Shown: positions 11,510 to 20,000 of the stretch, piece by piece
Layout: every line of letters begins with the position of its first letter
How positions within the stretch are numbered: the stretch's first letter is position 1
Assembly (NCBI GenBank): GCA_012295275.1
Contig: CM022679.1
Span: forward strand, 24,454,502 to 24,474,501
Reading direction: 5' to 3'
Source of the DNA: Chrysomallon squamiferum
Taxonomy: Eukaryota; Mollusca; Gastropoda; Neomphalida; Peltospiridae
Length of the DNA: 20,000 nucleotides
Made by a program: the position numbers and the translations under genes
The notes under the pieces: generated by a model
Database searches by the model: none
Seen by the model: only the letters and a program-made list of their open reading frames with translations
Told to the model about the DNA's origin: nothing

Positions 11510-11900
11510 TTGAATGAATGGATATAAAGATAGATATATGGATGGATAGGTAGGTAGACAGACAGAAGAACACATACAGAGTCAGATAGAAAGTCAAAGA
11601 GACAGACACAGTAAGCGGGAGCCACGCAGACAGAGGGAGACAGAGAGTTCAGCGAAAGCATGAAGTCCCTGAACTGAGTTTCTTTATGGTCATTTTCTTG
11701 CTGATAATTCAATAAAACGCAGAACAATCACTTTTATTTCGTTACGGACGTCAACGAGGTACGTGTATAAATGACTTGCTCTGAGAAGAGATGTATTTAG
11801 TGATGCAGATTTCCAATAATCGCCGATCCCTCTGTCACAAGTTGCAAGAAATGTCAAGGACACGCTGAATACAATTGGCTTGTTTATCGCAAAGAGACAA

Positions 11901-12400
11901 GTGTTGAAATTATAATCAGACAAACCTTCTCTTTACTGACATGGTTTGTTCGTGACAAGCTCTGGACTCGAATTTGTGATTTATCTATACGGTAAATGGC
12001 TTATTTTCTAAACTGTTTTTTAAGTTTAATCGTTTAGGACTTCATTGTAAAACTGTTGAAATTATAATTAGACAAAACCTTCTATTTACTGAAATGGTTA
12101 GTTCGTGAGAAGGTGTTAGAAGAACTTACGATTTCTACGTGGTAAATGGCTGTATTTTCGAGAGAATGTTTTTTTTGTTTTTTCATGTGAACTGTTCTGC
12201 ATTTTGAGCTCATTACAAATGCGCAAAGCTGTTTAAATTATAACCTGCCCAACCATCACACTGAAATGATTTGTGATTTGTGATTTATCTGTGTGTTAAA
12301 TGGCTGAATTTGCTCGAGTTTCTTTCTTAACATGAACTGATTTTAATCATCTGTATGGGATTTATGTTGCAAATGCATATAGAAAGGAATCGTGTAGTGA
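11901..12400. repeat. Three diverged tandem copies of an approximately 150-175 bp unit
   Basis: Copies start at about 11902 (GTTGAAATTATAATCAGACA), 12055 (GTTGAAATTATAATTAGACA) and 12231 (GTTTAAATTATAACCTG). Each continues through related blocks: an A(T)GGTTTGTTCGTGA-like block, a TTTGTGATTTAT-like block, a GGTAAATGGCT-like block, and an ATT(G)-AAA-TG end. Spacing is 152 then 176 bp. There is no coding potential, and this is not a repeat family I recognise. Confidence 0.65.
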
Positions 12401-12766
12401 TTGTATTAGGTAAGTTGGCAGTATTTTTATAATTTAGCTGTGGAACAACCTTTACTTCTGAAATTTAAGTAATGTTAAAAGAAAAAGAATAGAGCAACGA
12501 ACAGCAGGAAACTTTTTTAAATTCCTAAAATTCCTTTTGTATATCAAAATTCAAAGTCTAAATTTTGTGCGCAGATATATTTTGTTGTCGTAAATTTTAC
12601 ACTTTTTTTTGTTTTTTGTTGTTTTGTTATGTCTAATTGGCAGTTTTTGTTTGTTGTTGTTGTTTTGTTGATATTGGTTTTGTTTGTGTGTGTGTGTGTG
12701 CATTTCTTCTCTTTCTTTCTAACTTTTCTTTGTTTTGTTTTTGTTTTTTATCGGTTTGTTTAACAG

Positions 12767-12816
12767 ACAAAAGTAATCCAAACTTACCATCAAAAGAAGA
12801 TGCGAATCAGCCTCAG
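12767..12816 (+). other. Weak exon-like 50-nt segment
   Basis: A long T-rich tract leads to TTTAACAG at 12766. The segment reads KSNPNLPSKEDANQPQ in one frame and ends at CCTCAG|GTTCTT, a weak donor. It carries a hydrophilic, protein-like peptide in otherwise low-complexity surroundings. Confidence 0.2.
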
Positions 12817-13149
12817 GTTCTTCGTTGTTTGTTTATGATTACGTTTAATCTTCACCAATTTATTGCGTTCCACCTTTATTTTAATAAAACATTTTAACTA
12901 TGATGTTTTTCAGACAAAGAAAGATTCTCTTTGTTCAGATTGCAAAAATAACTCGTATCCATTCTATGACAGAATGTGATTATATTTCTGAAAAAACAAA
13001 AAACAGAAAAACAACACCTATCAGTGCTTTATGTCTGTGTATAAATATTTATATTTTGTATCAATACAATAAATAAAAAAAAGTAAAAATGAAAACATTA
13101 AAAGTCCATTTTGCTCACTCACTGAGCGGTTTCCTGTTGTTATTTTCAG

Positions 13150-13240
13150 AGCTGTAAACAGAATAACAATCTAAAACGATTCTGTGAAATCATTAGAATT
13201 TTGCATCTTGACGTCTCAACACTGAGACACATTACAGTAC
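13150..13240 (+). other. Weak exon-like 91-nt segment
   Basis: The acceptor TTGTTATTTTCAG ends at 13149 and a GTAAAA donor starts at 13241. One frame is open throughout and begins SCKQNNNLKRFCEIIRI. There is no recognisable domain. Support is splice-like sites plus an open frame only. Confidence 0.2.
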
Positions 13241-14073
13241 GTAAAACGAAGACAAAACAAATCGATTGTTAACACAATGACAATAATACACATTAACTCA
13301 GAGACGTCGCCGTTTATTTTGACAATGAGCAGATTGGAAACAGGAATGGCGAGTTAACCATTTTCTGCTGCGTATTTTCAAATATTTAGAACCACTGAAA
13401 AAATGCGTGTGTGTTGCGTGTGGCTGTACACACACACACACAAACACACACAAACATAACGTATTCTTAATGAAAGAAAACTTACTTCGCCCACGCGATA
13501 GACTTAAAGAGAATTCGTTTTTATTATTAGCTGTAAGGAATAATTGAATTCGCCTTCCCGCAAACAGGAAAAAATATGCTATGGGTAGAGAAATAGTTGA
13601 AGCCAGATCATTTTAACTGTGTTTATTTGTTATTGTTTTTTGTTGGGGTTTTTTTGGGGGGTGTTTATTGTATGACTTTAAAGAATAATGTATGTATACT
13701 CTAAAGAATAATAACAATAACTTTGAATAATAGAAATAAATCAGATACTTACGTCAACAAAATCTCGATCAGAAATCACAAGCGGTATCCTACACAGAAA
13801 TGTCTGTCAGATACTTCGTGTACTTCACTTTTTTTTTTTTTTTTTTTTTTTGTTTCGCTCGGTTACTTCCGCGATATGCCTGATCGAGTGATATACTTAT
13901 GTATGACTTTATGTTTCCTTATCTGTTTATATCTATCTATCTATCTCTCTCACTATATATATAGTTAGACAGACACACAGACAAACATATAGAGAACATT
14001 GTATCGATAACAGGTATTCTTAAATTTATCAACTCCACAGGAGAACAATTAACGAGAAGACAGCTTAACCTTC

Positions 14074-14140
14074 CCTCATTAGATTCGATCTCGGTACACT
14101 TGGGTCATAAACTAATGGCTTAGCTATGGCGCCATCTAGA
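14074..14140 (-). repeat. tRNA-like SINE head candidate (degenerate)
   Basis: On the minus strand, TAGCTAAGCCATTAG (+ strand 14112-14126) resembles an A box. GAGATCGAATCTAA (+ strand 14080-14093) is a good B-box match (GWTCGAATC) about 37 nt further on. There is no acceptor-stem pairing convincing enough for a functional tRNA. Confidence 0.4.
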
Positions 14141-14950
14141 CTGCTGATTGTTTAACTAGCATCATCAGTGAAGTCTTATTAACTTCAACATCACTTAACA
14201 GTTTGACGATGATTATAATGTCTTCCAAATCAATTGGTTAATGAACTGGACTTAATAATATTGATAGAAAAAAAAATTAATTTACAGATTATAATCTGAA
14301 ATAATTTCCAAGTGAATGCCTTCATTTATGGAAAACAGAACTAATAAAACTAAACTTAATAAATCAAATGAAAATAAGAAATAAAAAAGATTAAAGACGG
14401 AAACAAAATGTGGAAAAATTATCCTTAATTATATTAATAGCAAATAATGACATTGTTTACTCCAAAAAAAGAGGAACAAGAAAAAATAAATACTTGTAAT
14501 ACTTGCTAAGTATTTCTGCTGATTAAAACATTCAAATAAATACAAAAATATTAAATTTACAGTTTAACCTATATATCACCGTATCTTTTTGTATCTTTGT
14601 ATGTTTGTATACGTATACATACACGTTTTTATATATATGTGTGTGCACATTTGTGTATGTATGTGTGTAAAGGTTTGCAGATGTATGTGTTTCAAAAATT
14701 AGTAAACTTTTATTAACAGTGAAGAAAAAACTTTGATATGGCGACAGAAAACCGAACGTTTGGAAAATCTGTACAGAATGGAATCAGTTGTCAACAGATG
14801 ACAGTTAACAATTACAAAACTTGATGACCTAATCCAGAAAATATTACCAACTGTCACTAAGTGTCTGTCATTTACCCTGTTTCAGATACAATAATTTAAC
14901 TAAACAGTTAAACAGCGTGATAGTCTGTAGTCTGTCTGCTTATAGATAGC

Positions 14951-14978
14951 TGTGTGTGTGTGTGTGTGTGTGTGCATT

Positions 14979-15027
<49 letters not shown>

Positions 15028-15052
15028 TTGTTTGTATGTGTGTGTGTGTGTC
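14951..15052. repeat. (TG)n-(TA)n-(TG)n microsatellite
   Basis: TG about 14951-14974, TA about 14982-15012, then TATG/TG to about 15052. Confidence 0.95.
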
Positions 15053-15324
15053 TGTCTTATATACATTTGTAAACTTAAATGTAAGTATTTATCTATACAC
15101 TTATCAAGGATTTAAAATAATTTAACAATTTTACATTCAAATAAAAGTTGACCTGATTATTATTTGCACTGAAATCATCGTTATAAAATACTACTCTGCA
15201 GTATTAATATCTCTTAAATCTAAACAGACGAGCAAACAAGAAATTTAGTGACTGTTATTTAAAACTGGTTTCTTTTTTTAATTCAAACTTTAATTTCTTT
15301 TTAAAGCAGCAATCTATACTGCTT

Positions 15325-15385
15325 AAACCAAGTGGGCTCGTAAATCAGTCAAACTGAAAACATTGTGTTCAATACCTGCAAGTGG
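15325..15385 (+). repeat. tRNA-like SINE head candidate (degenerate)
   Basis: GGGCTCGTAAATCAGTC (about 15333-15349) has a weak A-box resemblance, and GTGTTCAATACC (15365-15376) resembles a B box. The AGTCAAACTG between them looks like an anticodon-arm remnant. Weakest of the three tRNA-like segments. Confidence 0.3.
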
Positions 15386-15750
15386 AAGACGTACTGCCAA
15401 TTTACAGCCCGAATCTTTTTTTTAATACTCTTAAAAACAGAAATCGTTAAACTTGACAGCACTGCAGTAGACCATCTAGTAAGAAACCAGAGAATAACTT
15501 TGAGTTAGAGCGTAAACCGGGATTTTTCGAAATCGTATTTCTCTGCTTGAAAAAAATCAACAACAACGTGAGGTTATTTAATCTTTGATCTTATCAGCAC
15601 AGACAAATCTGTTAAAGTATTCCGATCAGTTCTGCCACTGATGGGAAAGAAAAAACAACGAAAATAGATCCACCGAGTTGTTTTCATCACTTCACTATTA
15701 TAAGAGTATTACTCTTTTCGATAAGATAAGAAAGAAATGTGCCTTGGTGC

Positions 15751-15903
<153 letters not shown>

Positions 15904-16061
15904 ACTATTTGTGTTGTTAGTATAAACGGAACATAATTGCCGATTGTCATACGTACTTAAATATATATATATACATACAAATATTCATATGTATATGTTT
16001 ATATACATTTAAACTTTTCATTTATTTAAAAATCCGATTGTAATGAAATCAAAATGTGCAC

Positions 16062-16063
16062 TG

Positions 16064-16107
<44 letters not shown>

Positions 16108-16170
16108 TTTTATATATGTGTGTGTGTGTCTGTGTGTGTTGTGTGTGTACGTGTGTGTGTGTATGTGTCT
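16062..16170. repeat. (TA)n-(TG)n microsatellite just upstream of the GPCR exon
   Basis: TA about 16062-16081, then TG-rich DNA to about 16170, ending about 40 bases before the inferred acceptor at 16208; presumably intronic. Confidence 0.9.
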
Positions 16171-16254
16171 AATAAATATTTACTAAATTTATCTCTTTCT
16201 TTTTTCAGACTAAAGTCAAGATTTGAAACAAACTTTTCTACATTCCTAGTCAAA

Positions 16255-16314
16255 ATGTGGTGCAACAAAACAAACGTGAGAAGACACTTTAAAATACTTA
16301 ATAAGAAGAACTGA
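16255..16314 (+). other. Upstream ORF 1 in the GPCR leader, 19 residues
   Basis: ATG 16255 to TGA 16312-16314 in the inferred 5' leader; the -3 base is A and +4 is T. There is no recognisable domain. If the leader is transcribed as inferred, a scanning ribosome meets this ATG first. Confidence 0.3.
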
Positions 16315-16506
16315 AGTGGATTCTGCATTACTCGAGGAAACGAACTGTGGAAGTGAGATTTAAGCAGTTCAACACTGACCAAAAAGAAAAAAAAAAACAA
16401 AACAAAAAAATCCCAGTTATTTATATTTAGATTAACAGTGAACCAAGTGTGTAAATAAACTGTTATCTCACTGGAATCAAGCTGACGTCTGCTGAAATGA
16501 TTTAGA

Positions 16507-16638
16507 ATGGCCGAATCAGATAAGTTTGTGTCAGAACGTATTTTTATAGACAGATTAACTTTTATTTCGTGTCAAGACTCTGTGATAAACCTGGTAACCA
16601 GATTCAACACGTCAGTGTATAAGAACATTACGTCCTGA
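16507..16638 (+). other. Upstream ORF 2 in the GPCR leader, 43 residues, strong initiation context
   Basis: ATG 16507 has A at -3 and G at +4 (AGAATGG), a stronger context than the ATG at 16722. The 43-codon frame ends at TGA 16636-16638. The peptide starts MAESDKFVSERIF and carries two N-glycosylation sequons near its end (NTS and NIT). It lies in the third frame relative to both the receptor and the 16722 start, so it cannot be the receptor N-terminus by simple readthrough. It may be a translated regulatory uORF or chance. Confidence 0.35.
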
Positions 16639-16710
16639 AAGGATCAGTTTAAATACATAGCATCAAGAAGAAGTTACACTAAAAGGAAAATAATAATAAT
16701 TGTTTTTTTT

Positions 16711-16725
16711 ATGCATTCATCATGA
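16711..16725 (+). other. Minimal upstream ORF whose stop overlaps the 16722 ATG
   Basis: ATG 16711 is followed by three codons and a TGA at 16723-16725. That stop overlaps the next ATG in an ATGA arrangement (ATG 16722-16724), a layout compatible with termination-reinitiation. A further two-codon ORF lies at 16497-16505. Confidence 0.3.
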
Positions 16726-16862
16726 GTGAAATAAACTTCAAAGTCAATCTGAGCTACGGTGGGGAAATTTCGTGCAAGATGACGCAATTAATAAAGACAC
16801 TCTGTTCGCACAGTTTCTCGTTTGGACAATTTTTCTTCCCATCACGGTTCTGGCCGGCCTGA
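16722..16862 (+). other. ATG-initiated frame overlapping the GPCR 5' end, probable true N-terminus separated by a frame break
   Basis: The ATG at 16722 opens a 46-codon frame that stops at 16860-16862, inside the TM1 coding region, in a different frame from the receptor. Its first residues (MSEINFKVNLSYGG) contain an NLS N-glycosylation sequon, as expected of an extracellular GPCR N-terminus. One extra base in the GGGG run at 16761-16764 would turn the following codons into GNFVQDD and join this start to the receptor, giving about 366 residues. The sequence shows the frames and the G run; that the real gene has the extra base is inference. Alternatives are a genuine lesion (pseudogene or null allele) or an unrecognised upstream coding exon. 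Confidence 0.5.
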
Positions 16863-17821
16863 TTGGGAATATTCTTACGATTATCGTTCTTTGGAGACGT
16901 GAGATGCAGTCGCCCACTATTTACTATCTGAGAGCCTTGGTCATATCGGACTCGGGAATTCTCGTGTCGTCTGTGATAGCCTTGACCCCTTACGCTTGCT
17001 CCAATTACCTCGAGTCAGCGTCTATGACCTTTTACAAAGAAGCTATATACCCAGTAATACACAGTCCAGTCAACTTCATCGTCATGTCCCTGCAGACAGC
17101 CAACGTTTGGCTTACGGTTTCTGTCTCCGTGGAACGCTACATCGCCATCTGCCATCCCTTCAAATCGACAAAGATCTGCACGAAGAAAAAAGCTCTCGTC
17201 GTCATAATCGCCATTGTTGTTTCCTCCATCGTCTACAACATCCCTCGCCTGTTCGCGACGCGCGTGCGCGAATGTCCCGACTCCCAAGGACACCCGTGCT
17301 ACGTTCTAGCAACGACTCCGTTCGGAGGAACGTACTCGTATCAGGAGATATACGTGAGGATAATGTTCTGTATCATAATTTTTGTGATTCCCTTAGGTTC
17401 ACTGTTAATTCTCAATATATTTATCATAATGGAACTGATGCGCATGCAGCGCAGAGCTCGTGGTTCCAACATTCATGAAGACAATGAAGCGAACCTGACT
17501 CTCGTGTTAGTGTTAATTGTTGTTGTGTTCATCATCTGTCAGACTCCCGGTCTCATTGCGCAGTTCGACATGTTCGACGTGGACACATTTCTCAAGTGGC
17601 TGGCTTTCAGCAATTATTTATTTGTGTTCAATTCTGCAGTGAACTTCCTCATATACACGGCGTTTGGGAGAAAGTTTAGAAAAGTTTTGATACGCGTTTT
17701 TCATCGCATCGTAAAGCGCTCTCGATCTCTGAGCATATCTAGAACTCACGTGACAACGAACGGCTATGAACTGACAGCCATTGCCGATACGGAGAACACG
17801 GTGGTTGATGTGTACCAGTGA
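16772..17821 (+). CDS. FMRFamide-receptor-like class A (rhodopsin-type) neuropeptide GPCR; start codon unresolved
   Basis: A 349-codon frame ends at TGA 17819-17821 and encodes a seven-helix plasma-membrane receptor. Residues are counted from the GTG at 16772. TM1 is about 16-41 with the GN pair (GNILTIIVL). TM2 is about 50-74 with the conserved Asp in VISDSG. TM3 is about 97-122, ending in ERY (121-123), the DRY equivalent. TM4 is about 141-160, TM5 about 192-221, and TM6 about 241-265 with CQTP in place of CWxP. TM7 is about 275-296 with NFLIY for NPxxY, followed by a helix-8-like GRKFRKVL. The VWLTVSVSVERYIAICHPF and NFLIYTAFGRKFR patterns fit the invertebrate FMRFamide-receptor-like group; the ligand is an inference. 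The tail has a basic, Ser-rich patch (KRSRSLSISR) suited to phosphorylation. The coding part is intronless and GC-richer than its flanks. Oddity: 16772 is GTG, the frame is open back to the stop TGA 16727-16729 without any ATG, and the first in-frame ATG (16904) would lose TM1. Family confidence is high, start confidence low. Confidence 0.9.
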   Translation: MQDDAINKDTLFAQFLVWTIFLPITVLAGLIGNILTIIVLWRREMQSPTIYYLRALVISDSGILVSSVIALTPYACSNYLESASMTFYKEAIYPVIHSPVNFIVMSLQTANVWLTVSVSVERYIAICHPFKSTKICTKKKALVVIIAIVVSSIVYNIPRLFATRVRECPDSQGHPCYVLATTPFGGTYSYQEIYVRIMFCIIIFVIPLGSLLILNIFIIMELMRMQRRARGSNIHEDNEANLTLVLVLIVVVFIICQTPGLIAQFDMFDVDTFLKWLAFSNYLFVFNSAVNFLIYTAFGRKFRKVLIRVFHRIVKRSRSLSISRTHVTTNGYELTAIADTENTVVDVYQ

Positions 17822-17874
17822 CCAGTTTTCTGTTCTAGGCTGTTTCTAATAGCAACCACTGGTATTAATGTCGA

Positions 17875-17880
17875 AATAAA
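17875..17880 (+). terminator. Polyadenylation signal AATAAA of the GPCR transcript
   Basis: A canonical AATAAA begins 53 nt after the receptor stop codon, on the same strand. It implies a short 3' UTR with cleavage near 17890-17910. The downstream sequence is not clearly GT-rich, and other AATAAA hexamers occur further on, so a longer 3' UTR is possible. Confidence 0.55.
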
Positions 17881-17989
17881 ACGAAGAACGAAAAGTAAGA
17901 ACGAATTTGAACGGATCGGAGTAGCAAGTAAAGTATTCGAGAAAAAAAAGAAAGCTAAAACAAAACACAGTTTCAACTATAATAACAAG

Positions 17990-18430
17990 CGGTGTTCCAA
18001 AAGAAAACATGGCAAGATTTACTTACCTTTTCAGCTGAAATGAAATATCGTGCAATTCATAAAATAAGACACGTCGAAGAACGATAATACGAATAATATA
18101 ATATTCTAGGAGATAATAAAACGTGTACCAGGAATAGCTATTTTTGCGGAAATAATGCTCAAACAGAGATGACAAGCGTTCAACGGAAAGTAAGCAATGT
18201 TTTAACACGAATGCTTAGGTTCGTCAGAAATAAAGCAATGTTCTAAAGGGAATGACTGATATTGAACATAAAATACTCTAACATGAAATGACTAATGTTC
18301 CAGTAAGAATGACTGTGTTCTTCTAAATTAAGCAGTGCTGAAACATGAATGATTAATTTCAGCAGAAAATAAGCAATGATAATCACTGGATTATTACGTA
18401 CACAGAAACGAGCAATAGTTTAAAAAAAAA

Positions 18431-18463
<33 letters not shown>

Positions 18464-18655
18464 TAAGATTTACCAGAAAGACGATGTATTAAATCTTTAA
18501 CAACATACAGTTCCAACAACATTAAAAGACATTTCCAGCAAGAATTACGGTCTGTCCCGTAAAACAAAATTAAGTTTATATATATTGTTCTAACAGAAAA
18601 TGATAATTTTTTAAACTGAAATATCCTAATGTTTCAGCAGAAACTGGATGAAGAA
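17990..18655. repeat. Ancient diverged tandem array, about 20-22 bp period
   Basis: Successive short segments follow a loose pattern of GTTC-A--A-GAATGA-CAAT. Examples are GTTCAACGGAAAGTAAGCAAT, split here as GTTCAACGGA + AAGTAAGCAAT (from about 18178), GTTCTAAAGGGAATGACTGAT split as GTTCTAAAGG + GAATGACTGAT, GTTCCAGTAAGAATGACTGT (from about 18297) and, further on, GTTCTAACAG followed by AAAATGATAAT (about 18588). About 20 or more poorly conserved units can be followed, interrupted by a TA tract (about 18440-18465). The edges are uncertain. Confidence 0.5.
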
Positions 18656-19710
18656 CATGAAATATAATGTTAAAATTAATTAGCGGTACTTAAGTGTATA
18701 GCAAAAATGAGTATATCAAAATATTTTTTGTATATATTGGTACAACGCTATCCGCATTTCAAAAATAAATAAATAATTTATAATTAAAAAACAAATACGC
18801 TATATACACGTAATGAAAAATGAATATTGTTAAAAAAAAGGAATGCATTTATATTCCTTATTTGTTCTCGATGTTGTAATAAATAATGCAAATCAGGTTT
18901 GTTTTTGTATTATCAGAATTCGGGAATAAATAAATAAATAGGATTTTCGTTTCGAGGTTTAAACGTAGACCTTGTAAGTTGAAAAGATATTACAAAGCAA
19001 GATGCCTGTAAATTATTATAATTCATTTGACCTTTATTTGTAAATAAATAAATAAATAAATAAATACATTCCTAAAAGTTCTAACACAGACATTGCAGTT
19101 TCAAAAGACACAAGGCAAGTCCAATACGTTTGCCGTCTAATAGCTGTTGTGTATCAGACAAAAGTATGAAAATGATTGATGTAAATTAAACAGTCAAAAA
19201 ATATAAAAACAATAAAAGTTTATAAAACAGTGTAAAGAGCCGTGCAAAATACAAGTATCCGTAAATAAGATCGAAAGAGAGTTGTGAAGTTTTTAAAAAC
19301 AAAATGAGTCAAATTACGAAACCGTAATGTTATTGTCCATGTCATGTAATTATTCGATAACAGAATGAACTGCATGAATAAAATAATGTAATTAATAAAA
19401 TTTTACACACACACACATTTATAAAACTAATTATACTAACTAATGTTTTTGTGTGCTTGTGTGTATCAAAGATCAAAATGCCAGAAAAAAATTACATTTC
19501 TAATATTAGAAAGAAACTTTAGAACCTTAATCAAAATCAAAGTCAACAACAAAGAAAAGAACATAACACCTGCAAAAGTACTGAAACAGCCTGTAGGAGG
19601 AATCCGGTGTGTTTTTACGCACATCATTATTAACAGATAAAGTATTACTGTCACAGCCCACGGCAAACATAACACGAAAGAACCTTTCAAATTTAAATAT
19701 CGTCTTACAG
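18656..19710. other. No gene seen: A-rich DNA
   Basis: Many AATAAA-like words and an AAAT tetranucleotide tract (about 19040-19065). Overlapping short frames on both strands at 19440-19720 have no domain features. Confidence 0.55.
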
Positions 19711-19796
19711 GAAGAACCCATTTTCAGTTATCGTCTGCAGATACTTCCTGTCACGGGACACCACCTAATGTTTGGAAGCGGACATCAGTCTCTGAG
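19711..19796 (+). other. Exon-like 86-nt segment with good splice sites
   Basis: The acceptor TATCGTCTTACAG ends at 19710 and the donor CTGAG|GTAAAG starts at 19797. Two frames are open across it, one reading EEPIFSYRLQILPVTGHH, the other ending CHGTPPNVWKRTSVSE. Composition is more balanced than the flanks. If real, it belongs to a gene extending beyond the right edge, or is a leader exon. No domain is recognised. Confidence 0.35.
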
Positions 19797-19889
19797 GTAA
19801 AGATTTTTTCCTGAGGGCCCGTGTTTCGAAAGATCAGACCTTCCCGTTCCATTTACAAAGTACAATATATTGTCCGTTCCAGATTAACT

Positions 19890-20000
19890 TTTCTACTGCT
19901 GCTTTTGCTATTTCTATTGCTGCTGCTGCTGCTAGTATCACCACTACAGCAACAATCACCACTACTACAATTATGATTACTACACAACTACTACTATTAC
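19890..20000. repeat. Degenerate CTG/CTA/ACC trinucleotide tract at the right edge
   Basis: (TGC)5 at about 19918-19933, then CACCACTAC and ACAACTACTACT units running off the window. Confidence 0.8.

Larger units (their letters stand above)
12401..14940. other. No confirmed gene: non-coding DNA
   Basis: Apart from two weak exon-like segments and a tRNA-like element, holds a T/TG-rich zone (12590-12760), CA at 13430-13456, poly-T (13829-13851) and a TCTA tract near 13930-13950. Mostly A-rich unique sequence. Confidence 0.55.
16209..17900 (+). other. Probable GPCR exon: acceptor at 16208, leader, coding region and 3' end
   Basis: A pyrimidine-rich stretch ending TTTTTTCAG at 16200-16208 is a good splice acceptor, and the sequence changes there from TG/TA microsatellite to more complex DNA. 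I infer an exon starting at 16209 that holds an approximately 510-nt 5' leader, the whole receptor coding part and a short 3' UTR. The upstream leader exon and promoter are not identified. The end is approximate, set 10-30 nt after the AATAAA. Confidence 0.45.

Noticed and set aside
11262-11727. Minus-strand ORFs with long His-Pro-Ser-Ile repeats
   Set aside because: Three frames give the same peptide because the tract is (GGAT)n; no coding evidence in the flanks.
14074-14140. Functional tRNA gene
   Set aside because: Box words are present, but acceptor and anticodon stems do not pair convincingly.
16594-16753. Small intron joining uORF 2 to the receptor frame (GTAACC donor, CTGAG acceptor)
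   Set aside because: Phase would fit, but the acceptor lacks an adjacent pyrimidine tract and the joined peptide has no support.
16722-16775. Programmed -1 ribosomal frameshift joining the 16722 frame to the receptor
   Set aside because: No X XXY YYZ heptamer in the zero frame near the G4 run; an indel or missing exon is simpler.
16996-17478. 160-codon + strand and 92-codon minus-strand ORFs inside the GPCR
   Set aside because: Shadow frames of the receptor, which has clear family motifs in its own frame.

Overview
The window looks like nuclear DNA of a mollusc, most likely a coleoid cephalopod such as an octopus. This is inferred from character, not from a database match. The DNA is AT-rich and gene-poor, packed with very long perfect microsatellites (CT/GA, CA/TG, TA, ATT and GATG), and carries splice-like signals in long non-coding stretches. 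Its only convincing protein-coding gene is an intronless class A GPCR of the FMRFamide-receptor-like type. Nothing is bacterial or viral in layout: there are no operons, CRISPR arrays or phage genes.

Layout. 1-1500 is AT-rich with a 40-nt exon-like segment (570-609), a (TC)45 tract and a (CA)n tract. 1500-1830 (minus strand) holds the decayed C-terminal part of a Tc1/mariner-type transposase. 1990-8400 is essentially non-coding, with TA, poly-A, ATT and CT tracts, a tRNA-like SINE head (about 3842-3898), a locally GC-richer segment (about 4840-5060) and a homeodomain-site-rich segment (about 6510-6610). 8371-8470 is a short duplication around a TA/poly-T tract. 8918-9461 is a compound microsatellite zone. 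10136-10730 is a 31-bp minisatellite of about 18 units built from two related half-units. 11028-11152 and 11341-11509 are TG/TA and GATA/GATG microsatellites. 11901-12400 is a three-copy diverged repeat. 12700-15750 is non-coding with two weak exon-like segments, two tRNA-like SINE heads and TG/TA tracts. 15753-16130 is GT/GA/TA microsatellite DNA running up to a splice acceptor at 16208.

The gene. An exon starting near 16209 carries a 5' leader with several short upstream ORFs, the GPCR coding region ending at 17821, and an AATAAA signal at 17875. The receptor has all seven membrane segments and the family motifs. However, its 5' end is not intact as read: no ATG lies in frame upstream of the first membrane segment. 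The best upstream ATG (16722) is in another frame and would join the receptor if the G4 run at 16761-16764 held one more G. This is the most important point to check.

Downstream. 17990-18655 is an old, strongly diverged tandem array of about 21 bp period. The rest is AT-rich, with one well-formed exon-like segment (19711-19796) and a degenerate trinucleotide tract at the right edge. No new multi-gene system is visible. The genuine oddities are the receptor's broken start, the upstream ORFs and the repeat architectures.
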